A stretch of 64,000 nt of DNA from Aliivibrio sifiae (GCF_002954705.1 NZ_MSCO01000002.1:236496-300495), one strand, 5' to 3'; positions 17,390 to 27,239 are shown, numbered from the stretch's first letter. Notes: generated by a model from the letters alone, not told the origin. Numbers and translations are program-made.

Positions 17390-19264
17390 CTACAAAGAAC
17401 GAACTATACGGAAACCTGTGTAGTTAGCACTTGTTGATGGTGATAGTTCCAGTGATTCATACACTTTTGCTTTGGTTGGTGCAAAGTTCCATGCTCCACC
17501 GCGAACAACGCCAGATTTTGTGCTTGTCCATTCCCAAACGTTTCCCGCTGTATCATAAATACCATAAGGGTTAGCACCAAAACTAGCTACAGGAGAGGTA
17601 GATTTGTTTGCCCAAGAAGAACCGCCCCAGCCAGTATTTGCGTTACCAGAGCCAATGTCTGAGCCCCACCAGTAAGCATCTTTACTACCTGCGCGAGCAG
17701 CCACCTCCCATTGTGCTTCAGAGGGTAATGCATAAGTAAAACCAGTTTGCTTTGTTAACCAATGCGCATAAGTTTCTGCATCTACTTTAGATATACATAC
17801 CGCAGGTGCATTTTTTGATTGCTCAAAGCCCGGTTTACGCCAGTTTTGGTTTTGATGACGTTTCGTTTCACCGTCATTGATAGCATTACAGCCTGCGCCT
17901 TTCTCGGCTTCAGTGATGTAGCCAGTGCTCGCAACAAATGCATTAAATTGATTTACGGTAACAGGAGTCGCTGCAATTGAGTATGCTTTTGAAATGTTAA
18001 TGTCTTGCTTGGCATTTTCACCGATATGATAATTACCAGAACCAATAACAACCATTTGTGGTGCTTGTTGATTATTAGTTAGAAGATCTGCAAATTTCTT
18101 TCCAGGCTTTGGGCGGTTCTCTTGAGTTTTAAGTTCAGCCCAAACGGTCATGTCTTTAGATAAAGTCATTTGGCGGCTATATGGTTCGAACCCTGATTTT
18201 TCAACAGTTACTTGGTGCTGACCAGCAGGAAGCATTACATCAACAGGTGTGCTGCCGTAGTTAACGCCGTTAACCGTTACATTGTCGTCATGACGATTGG
18301 AGCGAATAGTGATAGCAACCCATTTTTTCTCTTTTTTGATTTTATCATTAGAGGCTTGAGTTGTGCCTTGCTCGATACAATAGCGATTTTCTAAACCAAG
18401 CAGTTGACATGCTGCCGTTGAATTTGGTCGAGCGCGTAGAGACGCCTGAAGTTTAGTGGTGTAGCGGTTGCTGCCATTAAAGCCGCTGTCAATGATAGCG
18501 CTATCTAATACGTGAATATTTAATGACACATTATCAACATGTTGTTTTACAGTATCCATTTCAGTGAAACCGTTGATCAACTGTTGTTGGAAGTTATTAA
18601 CCGCTTTTTGCATGCTTAGCGTTTTGCCTTGGCTTGCACAAGCGTTTAATGTCATGGACATCTTACAAGTAATAGTGTGAACAACATCCAGAGTATCTTG
18701 TGCTGCTAATTCTTCTTGTAGGCGAAGAACACGAGCTTCTTGACGAGATTCACCTAGAATTTCCAGTTCATCTAGAGAGCGTTGTTTTTTTGTGCTGCTT
18801 TCTTTAAGTACGCGACTTTGTTCTTGAATATCTTGTTGAATCGCTAGTTTAGCAACTTGGTTTTCTTTTACTTCTTTCCAAGAGTCTTGATACTGTTTTT
18901 GAAAAGGTGTGATATCAAGATCAGGATCATCAATCATGCGGTTGTATTGATCATCCAAGTTACGTTGAGCAAGTTTACGTTTAGCATCTAATTGACCTGC
19001 TTTTTTATCTAAAGCGTCGCTTTGGTTACGTAAATCACGCAATTGATTCTGGTTGTTGGCTACTGTGTTTTCTAGTTGCTTAACTTCACTGCGTTTATTT
19101 GTTAGCTTGGCATCAATTGAAGCAACAGAATCAACCGCAGGAGCAGTAGATTGAGTGTCAGTATTAGCAAGCGCAACAGAGGTAAAAAGTGCCGGCGATA
19201 ACAGTAGTGCTAGAGCGGGTAGTCCTTTACGGTTCATAATTTTTCTGCTTTTAATATTAGACAT
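17390..19264 (-). CDS. Secreted coiled-coil / PEGA / formylglycine-generating-enzyme-like (SUMF1) protein
   Basis: 624 residues, or 615 from the ATG at 19237, which begins the signal peptide (RKGLPALALLLSPALFTSVALA). Order: signal peptide; long charged coiled coil about 45-185; PEGA domain about 316-376 (VNGVNYGSTPVDVMLPAGQHQVTVEKSGFEPY in pieces); SUMF1/FGE-type domain about 400-624 with YSIAATPVTVNQFNAFV, YALPSEAQWEVAARAG, GNVWEWTST, VVRGGAWN and TGFRIVRSL. Relatives of this fold are formylglycine-generating, EgtB or PvdO-like proteins, but many bacterial members are not known to be enzymes. A surface or periplasmic structural role is possible. The promoter region contains a large hairpin at 19374-19425. 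Confidence 0.85.
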   Translation of the reverse strand: MSNIKSRKIMNRKGLPALALLLSPALFTSVALANTDTQSTAPAVDSVASIDAKLTNKRSEVKQLENTVANNQNQLRDLRNQSDALDKKAGQLDAKRKLAQRNLDDQYNRMIDDPDLDITPFQKQYQDSWKEVKENQVAKLAIQQDIQEQSRVLKESSTKKQRSLDELEILGESRQEARVLRLQEELAAQDTLDVVHTITCKMSMTLNACASQGKTLSMQKAVNNFQQQLINGFTEMDTVKQHVDNVSLNIHVLDSAIIDSGFNGSNRYTTKLQASLRARPNSTAACQLLGLENRYCIEQGTTQASNDKIKKEKKWVAITIRSNRHDDNVTVNGVNYGSTPVDVMLPAGQHQVTVEKSGFEPYSRQMTLSKDMTVWAELKTQENRPKPGKKFADLLTNNQQAPQMVVIGSGNYHIGENAKQDINISKAYSIAATPVTVNQFNAFVASTGYITEAEKGAGCNAINDGETKRHQNQNWRKPGFEQSKNAPAVCISKVDAETYAHWLTKQTGFTYALPSEAQWEVAARAGSKDAYWWGSDIGSGNANTGWGGSSWANKSTSPVASFGANPYGIYDTAGNVWEWTSTKSGVVRGGAWNFAPTKAKVYESLELSPSTSANYTGFRIVRSL

Positions 19265-19373
19265 AAATAAATTTTCATTCGGAAATTAGTGAATTAACGG
19301 TATCTGCATAGCTAACAGGCTGAGCATATGGTTACTTAGCTCAGAGCACATCCATGACGGTTAATCGTATATC

Positions 19374-19425
19374 GATACTGATCTGCTTAGACCATTAATA
19401 ATAAAAATCTAAGCAGATGAGTATC
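19374..19425. repeat. 18-bp inverted repeat (17 matches) between SUMF1 and AraC genes
   Basis: Arms GATACTGATCTGCTTAGA and TCTAAGCAGATGAGTATC, 16-base loop. It lies about 110 bases upstream of the SUMF1 gene and 355 upstream of the AraC gene in a 516-base gap. It could be an operator, a terminator of a small RNA, or a transcript-end structure. No T tract follows on either strand. The rest of the gap shows no gene. Confidence 0.6.
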
Positions 19426-19780
19426 AGTTATTCATAATTTTAACACTAATTATTAAAGCAATTTTTATACCAGATGTTCGTATCATAAAAAGAGATAGGT
19501 GAGATTTTTCTTGATCATCGTTTTGGAATATTAGAAGCATGATCAAGGTTAAAAATGGGATATCATTTTCTTAAAGGTGAGGTTGGTCGTTAATTGCATG
19601 AAAAGTAATGATTTTTATATTTGTAATGTCATTTTTTATTAAAGTGATTAATTGAGTTTACATAAGCTGTATTATAGATAAACCTGATCATGCTTTCGAT
19701 AGTGAATTCAGAATAGATTGTTATTATGATCTTCGTTACACTCTTAATACGAAAATAAACAGTATATAAATGGATTTCTC

Positions 19781-20560
19781 ATGGTTTTGGATTGGATTTC
19801 ACCGGCACAAATTATCATGCTGCCGGAAGAAAGAGAGTTACATGCACACGAGCATCATCAATTAGTAATTGGATTAAAGGGACAATCTGAATTTGAGATT
19901 AATGGCGAAAGCAGCGTAATTTCCTCCGGTAGAGTTGGTGTTATCCCTTCTCATCAGCACCATTCTTTTTCAAGTTTGTATCAATCAGAAATCTTAGTAC
20001 TTAATTTTCCTCAATATTTTCAAGATGAAGAGCTTGCTTCCCGCGTTAATTCCTTATTTGTTAATTCTGGTTATTATCAACTTGATGCGCAAATTCAAAA
20101 CTTAATCCAGCTACTAGTTTGTGAAATACAAGCTAATCTTGATGATCATCTTTTGAGTAGGGCGTGTAGCGACACCATTATTGCCTTATTACACCGTCAT
20201 TTAATTGATGAAAATGCTAAACGAAAACAAAATCGCCTAAATGCAGATGTGATCGACAATTTTATAACGCAGCATATCGGAACTAAGATCACAGTTGCTC
20301 AGTTGGCAAGCACTGTTTTTCTCGGTGAGAGTCAATTTTATGCCATTTTTAAGCAAGAATTTGGACAAAGCCCTCATCAGTACATTATTGAAAAGCGTAT
20401 TGATTATGCCAAGCTATTACTTATAAAAAGTAATTTAAGTATTGGTGATATTGCACAGCAAACAGGCTTCTCTAATCAAAGCGCTTTTAGTCATGCCTTT
20501 GTAAAGCATAAAGGTTGTTCACCAAGTAAATATCGTTACGCCCACTTTATTCGTAACTGA
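19781..20560 (+). CDS. AraC-family regulator, probably of the put genes
   Basis: 259 residues. An N-terminal cupin-like sensor (LHAHEHHQLVIGLKGQSEFEI, about 20-40, with His residues; IPSHQHHSF) and a C-terminal double helix-turn-helix about 160-255 (KITVAQLASTVFLGESQFYAIF, then SIGDIAQQTGFSNQSAFSHAF). It lies 145 bases upstream of putA in the same direction. PutA here lacks the DNA-binding domain it uses as its own repressor in enterics, so a dedicated proline-responsive activator (PutR role) is likely but inferred from context. Confidence 0.85.
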   Translation: MVLDWISPAQIIMLPEERELHAHEHHQLVIGLKGQSEFEINGESSVISSGRVGVIPSHQHHSFSSLYQSEILVLNFPQYFQDEELASRVNSLFVNSGYYQLDAQIQNLIQLLVCEIQANLDDHLLSRACSDTIIALLHRHLIDENAKRKQNRLNADVIDNFITQHIGTKITVAQLASTVFLGESQFYAIFKQEFGQSPHQYIIEKRIDYAKLLLIKSNLSIGDIAQQTGFSNQSAFSHAFVKHKGCSPSKYRYAHFIRN

Positions 20561-20705
20561 AAAATACTGATTTTGTTCTCATTTTGTAACCGTATGGACG
20601 ATTTAGCAATTTAATCATAGGTTTTGACAAGTATTTTATCCAAATAGAAAATAGACTCTTTCGCAATTAGCCTTAATAACGATCCGATTAATAAGAGGAA
20701 CAGGT

Positions 20706-23700
20706 ATGTTTCAAGCGAAAGATGTATTGTTGTCGTCCATTGTTGATCAACCATTAGCTGCGTTGTGGTCAACCATTTCTCCTCTTTATATGGTAGATGA
20801 AGCCAAATGGTTAAAAGAGCTGGTCCCATTAGCTCAACCTAGTGAACATGAAGCTAAGGTGATGCGAGAACAAGCCGCTGAACTTATTCAAAGAGTGCGT
20901 AACGATAAACAAGCAGTACAGATGATAGATGCTCTATTATTGGAATATAGCTTAGATACTAAAGAAGGTATCTTATTAATGTGCCTTGCCGAAGCCCTAA
21001 TGAGGATCCCTGATGCGGCAACGGCAGATGCACTTATTCGTGATAAGTTAAGTGTTGCTGATTGGAAATCACATCTTAAAAATTCAGATTCTACATTTGT
21101 GAATGCATCAACTTGGGGGCTGTTACTGACTGGTAAAGTAGTGAGTATGGACGTTAAATCTGATGGTTCACCTTCTAATGCCATTAGTCGTTTAGTTAAT
21201 AAGTTTTCAGAACCAGTGATCCGTCAAGCAATGAATCAAGCGATGAAGATCATGGGACATCAGTTTGTATTAGGCAGAACGATTGAAGAAGCGCAGAAGA
21301 AAGGTAAGCCTATGCGTGATAAAGGCTATACCTATTCATTCGATATGTTAGGAGAGGCAGCATTAACGCAATCTGATGCGCATAAGTATTTTAAAGATTA
21401 TATTGTGGCAATTGAGAGTGTGGGGCGTGCTGCTAATATTGCAGGCTCTCCTGATCCTACCGTATCTATTAAACTATCGGCGTTGCACCCTCGTTATGAA
21501 ATGGCGAATAAAGCCCGTGTAATGGGAGAAATGTGTGAGTCAGTCTTACAGCTTCTTGAACGTGCTCGTGAATTAGATGTAGGTATCACGATTGATGCAG
21601 AAGAAGCCGATCGTTTAGAATTGTCGCTAGAATTATTTGAAAAACTGTATAGCAGCGATATCGTTAAAGGCTGGGGTAAATTTGGTATTGTCGTTCAAGC
21701 GTATTCAAAACGCGCACTACCAGTGCTGGTTTGGTTAACCGCGTTAGCAAAAGAGCAGGGTGATTCGATCCCACTTCGCTTAGTAAAAGGAGCATATTGG
21801 GATACAGAATTAAAAATATCACAGCAATTTGGTTTTGCTCGTTACCCTGTATTTACAAGAAAAGAGGCGACAGATGTTTCTTACCTTGCTTGTGCTCGTT
21901 ATCTATTAAGCGATCACGTTAAAGGCAATATTTTTCCTCAGTTTGCCAGTCATAATGCACACACTGTGGCAGCGATTGCTTCTATGGCAACGCATGATGA
22001 GTTCGAATTCCAGCGCTTACATGGCATGGGGGATGCGTTATACGATCATGCTATGGATATGTTTAACCGCAGCGTGCGAATATATGCGCCAGTGGGGAGT
22101 CATAAAGATCTATTGCCGTATTTAGTTCGTCGATTGCTTGAAAATGGAGCAAATAGTTCGTTTGTTCATCGTTTAGTTGATGCAAATTGCCCAATTGAAA
22201 GTTTGACAGAGCATCCGGTTGATACTCTATTAGCGTGTCCATCATTAGATAATCAATTAATCCCGTTACCGCCACATATTTTCTCTGATCGTAAAAATTC
22301 ATATAGCATTAATTTTGATGTAGAGAGTGAAGCTCATCCATTTGAAGTGGCTATAAAAGCGAAAATGAAGACTTATTGGCAGGGGGGGGCTATTGTTAAT
22401 AATGTTCGAGATTATGAAAGCATGATCAAGGATGGAGAGTCTCGACTTCATGTAATTACGTCTCCGTATGATCGTAGTAATAATGTTGGTTCATTAGTAT
22501 GGAGTTCACAAGAACAGGTCTCTACAGCATTAACGGTAGCGGATGATTATTTCCCTACATGGCAGAAAACTCCAGTGACAGATCGTGCTGATTATTTGAA
22601 TGCATTGGCTGATAAACTTGAAGAAAATATGCCTGAACTTGTCGCGTTGTGTCATAAAGAGGCAGGGAAAACCATTCATGACAGTATCGATGAAGTTCGT
22701 GAAGCGGTGGATTTTTGTCGTTATTACGCGGTTCAAGCAAAACTAAACTTTACTACGCCAGAAACCATTGTCGGTTTTGATGATATCTCACATCAGATAG
22801 CACGCCAAGGTCGTGGGGTATTTGTATGTATTAGCCCATGGAATTTCCCGCTTGCGATTTTCTTAGGTCAAGTCGTTGCTGCATTGGTTGCTGGTAATAC
22901 TGTGGTTGCAAAGCCCGCGGAACAAACCTCATTAATTGCAGTGCGGTCGATTGAACTCTTATTAGAGACAGGAATTGCACCACAAGTTGTTCACTTACTC
23001 CCTGGGGATGGTAGAACGGTAGGTGCCCCATTAACGTCAGATCATCGCGTTGCCGGTGTTGCCTTTACGGGATCAACAGAAACGGCTCAGTTAATTAATC
23101 GCACATTGGCTAATCGCACATTTGAAAGTGAAGGTGTTTCGCCAGTTCCATTTATTGCGGAAACGGGTGGTCAAAATGCCATGATAGTTGATAGCACAGC
23201 ATTACCAGAGCAAGTCGTTCGAGATGTTGTTCGTTCCGCTTTTGCTTCTGCTGGTCAACGTTGCTCAGCACTTCGAGTATTGTTTGTTCAAGAAGATATT
23301 GCCGAACGTATTATTAATTTAATTAAAGGTGCGATGACTGAGCTGAGTGTCGGCTTACCAGAGCTTCATAGCACTGATGTTGGTCCAGTGATTGATGCAA
23401 AAGCAAAAGAAAAGCTATTCGCGCATATTCAGCGAATGACAAAAGAAGGAAAACTTATAGCTCAAGCGACACTGCCTGATTGGTCAGAAAAAGGTGATTT
23501 TGTACCACCAAGCGCATTTGAAATTGATTCTATTAATCAGTTAGAAAATGAACAATTTGGTCCAATACTCCATATTGTGCGTTTTAAAGCGAGTGAATTA
23601 GATCAAATGGTTACAGATATAAATGCAACAGGATTTGGCTTAACAATGGGAATTCATAGTCGTAATGAAGTGACTTACAGCCGCATTGAGAAAAGTATTA

Positions 23701-23864
23701 AGGTAGGCAACTGTTATATCAACCGTGATCAAGTTGGAGCGGTTGTTGGAGTACAACCATTTGGTGGGCAAGGGTTATCGGGGACAGGGCCGAAAGCGGG
23801 GGGACCACGCTATTTATTCCGTTATACCCAAGCGGTTGTATCTAATTTTGTATCGAATAAATGA
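20706..23864 (+). CDS. putA: Bifunctional proline dehydrogenase / P5C dehydrogenase PutA
   Basis: 1052 residues. FAD-dependent proline dehydrogenase barrel about 190-480 (SIKLSALHPRYE, VRLVKGAYWD in part, FPQFASHNAHT) oxidises proline to P5C; the NAD-dependent aldehyde dehydrogenase about 570-1040 converts it to glutamate, with Glu in FIAETGGQN and catalytic Cys near 853 in SAGQRCSALR. There is no N-terminal ribbon-helix-helix domain, so this PutA should not bind DNA. The C-terminal ALDH-superfamily lid of larger PutAs is absent here but appears as the next gene. A run of eight G residues at 22382-22389 falls in the linker between the two enzyme domains. A TTGACA-like -35 lies near 20625. Confidence 0.95.
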   Translation: MFQAKDVLLSSIVDQPLAALWSTISPLYMVDEAKWLKELVPLAQPSEHEAKVMREQAAELIQRVRNDKQAVQMIDALLLEYSLDTKEGILLMCLAEALMRIPDAATADALIRDKLSVADWKSHLKNSDSTFVNASTWGLLLTGKVVSMDVKSDGSPSNAISRLVNKFSEPVIRQAMNQAMKIMGHQFVLGRTIEEAQKKGKPMRDKGYTYSFDMLGEAALTQSDAHKYFKDYIVAIESVGRAANIAGSPDPTVSIKLSALHPRYEMANKARVMGEMCESVLQLLERARELDVGITIDAEEADRLELSLELFEKLYSSDIVKGWGKFGIVVQAYSKRALPVLVWLTALAKEQGDSIPLRLVKGAYWDTELKISQQFGFARYPVFTRKEATDVSYLACARYLLSDHVKGNIFPQFASHNAHTVAAIASMATHDEFEFQRLHGMGDALYDHAMDMFNRSVRIYAPVGSHKDLLPYLVRRLLENGANSSFVHRLVDANCPIESLTEHPVDTLLACPSLDNQLIPLPPHIFSDRKNSYSINFDVESEAHPFEVAIKAKMKTYWQGGAIVNNVRDYESMIKDGESRLHVITSPYDRSNNVGSLVWSSQEQVSTALTVADDYFPTWQKTPVTDRADYLNALADKLEENMPELVALCHKEAGKTIHDSIDEVREAVDFCRYYAVQAKLNFTTPETIVGFDDISHQIARQGRGVFVCISPWNFPLAIFLGQVVAALVAGNTVVAKPAEQTSLIAVRSIELLLETGIAPQVVHLLPGDGRTVGAPLTSDHRVAGVAFTGSTETAQLINRTLANRTFESEGVSPVPFIAETGGQNAMIVDSTALPEQVVRDVVRSAFASAGQRCSALRVLFVQEDIAERIINLIKGAMTELSVGLPELHSTDVGPVIDAKAKEKLFAHIQRMTKEGKLIAQATLPDWSEKGDFVPPSAFEIDSINQLENEQFGPILHIVRFKASELDQMVTDINATGFGLTMGIHSRNEVTYSRIEKSIKVGNCYINRDQVGAVVGVQPFGGQGLSGTGPKAGGPRYLFRYTQAVVSNFVSNK

Positions 23865-23878
23865 GAAAGGAGAACCTT

Positions 23879-24586
23879 ATGACAACTATTACTCAGATTA
23901 TTGATTCTGCTCTTTCTCAAGGTCATGCCGAGTGGGCAGAGCATTCATTTTCTCAACGTGTAGAAAAGCTACTTCAATGGTCAAATCATTTAGCTGAACA
24001 TCCTGATTTTGGTGTACTTGCTGCAAAAATGGTGCACTTTCAATGCCAAAGAGCATTGAATTTGATAGCTGAAACAGAGTTGATGCCGGGGCCAACAGGT
24101 GAAAGTAACGAACTCTATACGGCTCCAAGAGGTGTTTTTTACATCACATCGGATAATAAAGCATCAGTTGTTGCTATTGTTGGGCAAATAACTGCGGCAT
24201 TGGCCGCTGGAAACGCTATTATTGTTGCCCTTCAAAATGAGGAGGCAATGATTGCCTCTGTGATCGTTGAAGGTTTGCATCAAGCAAATGTGCCTAAATT
24301 AACGGTTCAACAGGTAAATGCCACAGAAACAGATGTTGATGATGTTCGATTAGCGGGGGTTTGCTTTGTAGGAAGTAAACAAAAAGAAATAGAGCTTAAT
24401 CAACAATTAGCAAAACGAGATGGATTATTAGCGCAATTGATCGCAGAAACAGATCAAGAACGTTTAGCAAACATTACTGACCCCCATTTTGTTCTACGCT
24501 TTATTACAGAGCGTACTCGAACAATAAATGTGACAGCAGTCGGCGGTAACGCAACTCTGCTAGAACTTGGAGGCGGTAACCACTAA
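23879..24586 (+). CDS. Stand-alone PutA C-terminal ALDH-superfamily domain protein
   Basis: 235 residues from the ATG at 23879, which has AAGGAG 6-7 bases upstream; an ATG at 23861 overlapping putA is less well placed. It looks like a degenerate aldehyde dehydrogenase Rossmann part (VVAIVGQITAALAAGNAIIVALQ, about 94-116) with no catalytic Cys. It ends in a motif (INVTAVGGNATLLELG) like the conserved C-terminal motif of long PutA proteins, where this domain caps the substrate tunnel. It starts 14 bases after putA, so it is co-expressed. I infer a split PutA whose lid acts in trans. Often mislabelled as P5C dehydrogenase. Confidence 0.75.
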   Translation: MTTITQIIDSALSQGHAEWAEHSFSQRVEKLLQWSNHLAEHPDFGVLAAKMVHFQCQRALNLIAETELMPGPTGESNELYTAPRGVFYITSDNKASVVAIVGQITAALAAGNAIIVALQNEEAMIASVIVEGLHQANVPKLTVQQVNATETDVDDVRLAGVCFVGSKQKEIELNQQLAKRDGLLAQLIAETDQERLANITDPHFVLRFITERTRTINVTAVGGNATLLELGGGNH

Positions 24587-24702
24587 AAAGTTAATAATTA
24601 AATGCCCCATCGTCGTTATTGCGCCATAACAATAGGGCCTTGATGCTCATACATAGTAGTAACGACGTTAAATTTACTGCCAAATCAAATAAAGGAAATA
24701 AA

Positions 24703-26199
24703 ATGATAGAAAATAATTTTGCCATTACAGGTACGTTTATCGCCTACCTGATAATGATGCTTGCCATTGGTGTATACGCATATAAGCGAACGAGTAGTTC
24801 ATCAGATTACTTTTTAGGTGGTCGTACATTAGGTCCTTGGCCTGCGGCATTGTCTGCAGGTGCTTCTGATATGAGTGGCTGGTTGTTGCTTGGTTTACCT
24901 GGATACGCTTATGCGGCAGGACTTGAGTCATTATGGCTTGCTGGTGGTTTATTATTAGGAACGTGGTTGAATTGGCTGATTTGTGCTAAACGTTTAAGAA
25001 CGTACAGTATCACAACCGATGATGCGCTTACTTTACCTGAATTTTTATCTCGTCGCTTTAATGATAATTCAAAACTTATCCAGACAATTTCTGCATTGTT
25101 TATTCTTCTTTTCTTCCTTTTCTATACGAGTTCAGGTTTAGTTGCTGGCGGTAAGTTATTTGAAACTGTATTCGGTCTTGATTACAAAGTTGCGGTCGTG
25201 ATCGGAACGCTTTGTGTTGTATCGTACACTTTATTTGGTGGATTCTTAGCGGTAGCTTGGACAGATTTAGTTCAAGGATTATTAATGTCTGCTGCATTAA
25301 TGATTGTTCCAATCGCAGCAATGCAAGGTGGCTTTGGCCAACTAAGTTCAGATTTAACAGCCATCAATCCAGAGTTGATGACATTATGGACAGGCATGGA
25401 TGGTAACCCATTAAGTATGGTTGCGATTGTTTCTTTGGTTGCTTGGGGTTTAGGCTATTTTGGTCAGCCGCATATTTTAGCTCGTTTCCTTGCGTCTCGT
25501 ACAAATAGAGAATTAACAACGGCTCGTCGTATTGCTGTTGTTTGGACTGCTCTTTCAATGGCTGGAGCGGTATTGGTTGGCTTAGTTGGTTTGCTTTATG
25601 TTAATGGTTCAATGAGTGGTGAAGTGATCGATGGTGAGAAAGTCTTCATGCTATTAGTTAATGCGATTTTCCACCCAGCAATTGCGGGTGTGCTATTAGC
25701 CGCGATTTTAGCAGCAATAATGAGTACTGCGGATTCACAACTGCTTGTGTCTTCTTCTGCATTGTCTGAAGATCTATACAAACAATTAGTTAAGAAAGAT
25801 GCAACAAGCAAAGAAATTGTTAATGTAGGTCGTTTTGCTGTTGTTGGTTTATCCCTGATAGCACTTGCACTAGCGATGAACCCAGACAGTTCGGTACTTG
25901 GTTTGGTCTCTTATGCATGGGCTGGCTTTGGTGCTGCGTTTGGTCCTGCTATTATTTTAAGCTTGTACTGGAAAGGCATGAATCGTAACGGCGCACTTGC
26001 TGGTATTGTTGTAGGTGGCTTAACTATCGTTATTTGGAAGCAGTTAACGGGTGGTATGTTTGATGTGTACGAAATTGTTCCGGGGATCATCTTTGCCACT
26101 GTTGCTATTATCGCAGTAAGTAAACTAACGGGTGAACCAGAAGAAAAAGTTCGTAAGCAACATGAGCAATATAAGCGTAACTTAATTGAATTCGAATAA
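24703..26199 (+). CDS. putP: Sodium/proline symporter PutP
   Basis: 498 residues from the ATG at 24703 (AAAGGAA just upstream; the open frame runs 28 residues further back without family similarity). A sodium:solute symporter with about 13 helices: SSDYFLGGRTLGPWPAALSAGASDMSGWLLLGLPG (about 29-63, with the sodium and proline site Asp/Ser residues), and AIMSTADSQLLVSSSALSEDLYK later. It brings proline in for PutA and is third in the put cluster. A terminator follows. Confidence 0.95.
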   Translation: MIENNFAITGTFIAYLIMMLAIGVYAYKRTSSSSDYFLGGRTLGPWPAALSAGASDMSGWLLLGLPGYAYAAGLESLWLAGGLLLGTWLNWLICAKRLRTYSITTDDALTLPEFLSRRFNDNSKLIQTISALFILLFFLFYTSSGLVAGGKLFETVFGLDYKVAVVIGTLCVVSYTLFGGFLAVAWTDLVQGLLMSAALMIVPIAAMQGGFGQLSSDLTAINPELMTLWTGMDGNPLSMVAIVSLVAWGLGYFGQPHILARFLASRTNRELTTARRIAVVWTALSMAGAVLVGLVGLLYVNGSMSGEVIDGEKVFMLLVNAIFHPAIAGVLLAAILAAIMSTADSQLLVSSSALSEDLYKQLVKKDATSKEIVNVGRFAVVGLSLIALALAMNPDSSVLGLVSYAWAGFGAAFGPAIILSLYWKGMNRNGALAGIVVGGLTIVIWKQLTGGMFDVYEIVPGIIFATVAIIAVSKLTGEPEEKVRKQHEQYKRNLIEFE

Positions 26200-26224
26200 G
26201 CCAATGTAAAAGTGATTTAATATG

Positions 26225-26264
26225 AAAGCCCCATTTAGAGTTTCCTCTACTTGGGGTTTTTTTG
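26225..26264 (+). terminator. Terminator after putP
   Basis: CCCCA / TGGGG outer stem with an inner AGAG / CTCT pair, followed by seven T residues. Confidence 0.85.
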
Positions 26265-26356
26265 TATGTTCAATGAAATGAAACTGTTACAATCCACGTA
26301 CTTCAAAAAGAAATAAAAATTATAATCATTAAAATTGCATTACTAGGAGAGTAAAC

Positions 26357-26716
26357 ATGAAATTAATTCGTTTCGTGCTTGGAAAAGTCATTTTAGGTTT
26401 GGATTGTGTATTTTCACCTTCAGGTGTAAAGCGTGACCCAGCGAAACAAATAGAAATAGACGCAGAAACGGCGAACTATTCACTATACCAATTTGAAGCA
26501 TGCCCATTTTGCGTCAAGGTTCGTCGAACTATTAAGCGTCAATCGCTAAAGATCGAGCTGCGTAATGCAAAAAATAATGAACAGCATAGATCTGAATTAT
26601 TAGCGGGTGGAGGACGTGTAAAAGTGCCGTGTTTACGCATTGATAAAGATGGTGAAACAACATGGATGTATGAATCATCAGATATCATGGCTTTTTTAGA
26701 AGAAAAATACCCTTAA
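26357..26716 (+). CDS. Glutaredoxin-like thioredoxin-fold protein
   Basis: 119 residues. A hydrophobic, amphipathic N-terminus (MKLIRFVLGKVILGLDCVF) precedes a glutaredoxin/GST-N fold with active-site CPFC at about 50-53 (YQFEACPFCVKVRRTI), a KVPCL cis-proline loop near 94, and YESSDIMAFLEEKYP at the end. Likely a glutathione-dependent thiol reductase, possibly membrane-associated through its N-terminus. GGAGAG lies before the ATG. Single-gene unit. Confidence 0.85.
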   Translation: MKLIRFVLGKVILGLDCVFSPSGVKRDPAKQIEIDAETANYSLYQFEACPFCVKVRRTIKRQSLKIELRNAKNNEQHRSELLAGGGRVKVPCLRIDKDGETTWMYESSDIMAFLEEKYP

Positions 26717-26873
26717 ATCTCATGCGGTTAAGGTAATACTAAAGTATTATAATGAGGCGGGTCTATCTAGGTTCGCTTTTTTTTATGTTTTTTTTATGTG
26801 AAGATTTAAGTGTGTTATTTATAAGAATTGATTGTTAATAGTTCTATTACTAATCGTTTTTATTACTTTATGA

Positions 26874-26940
26874 GACTCAAGTCACAAAAAGCTTGGTTTT
26901 AAGTTACGGTTCAGTTAAACTGTCTTACGTGACTTGATTC
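26874..26940. repeat. Long-range inverted repeat upstream of the small protein gene
   Basis: GACTCAAGTCAC and GTGACTTGATTC pair at 11 of 12 positions across 43 bases; inside is a smaller palindrome CAGTT-A-AACTG. It ends 33 bases before the start codon at 26974 and could be a folded 5' leader or paired operators. Confidence 0.55.
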
Positions 26941-26973
26941 ACAATAAAATAAAAACACATTAGGCTAGTTATT

Positions 26974-27216
26974 ATGGAAAAAATGAGTATGACTCATAAA
27001 TGGTCAATTAAAAACTGTCCCAAGGATATAGAGAGCCAAGTTTTATCTGTTATTGGACTAATCGATAAGAAAGGTTCTGCATCAGACATGGATCTTTGCA
27101 AGATCTTTGGTGAAGTTCTATGGAGTGATGGGAAGTATTTCAATTCTCACGCATTTCGCTTCTTATTTGATCATGAGACTCTTTCATGTGAAGTAACGAA
27201 GAGACACTTACACTAA
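26974..27216 (+). CDS. Small protein of unknown function
   Basis: 80 residues, no signal peptide or membrane segment, His/Lys-rich ends. The middle (IESQVLSVIGLIDKKGSASDMDLCKIFGEVLW) could form a helical, winged-helix-like unit, but no family was recognised. Its own leader inverted repeat upstream and strong terminator downstream show it is an independent transcription unit, which supports a real gene. Start codon ATG at 26974 or ATG at 26983 (MSMTHKW). Confidence 0.6.
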   Translation: MEKMSMTHKWSIKNCPKDIESQVLSVIGLIDKKGSASDMDLCKIFGEVLWSDGKYFNSHAFRFLFDHETLSCEVTKRHLH

Positions 27217-27239
27217 AGTAAACAAGCTATGTATTTTTT

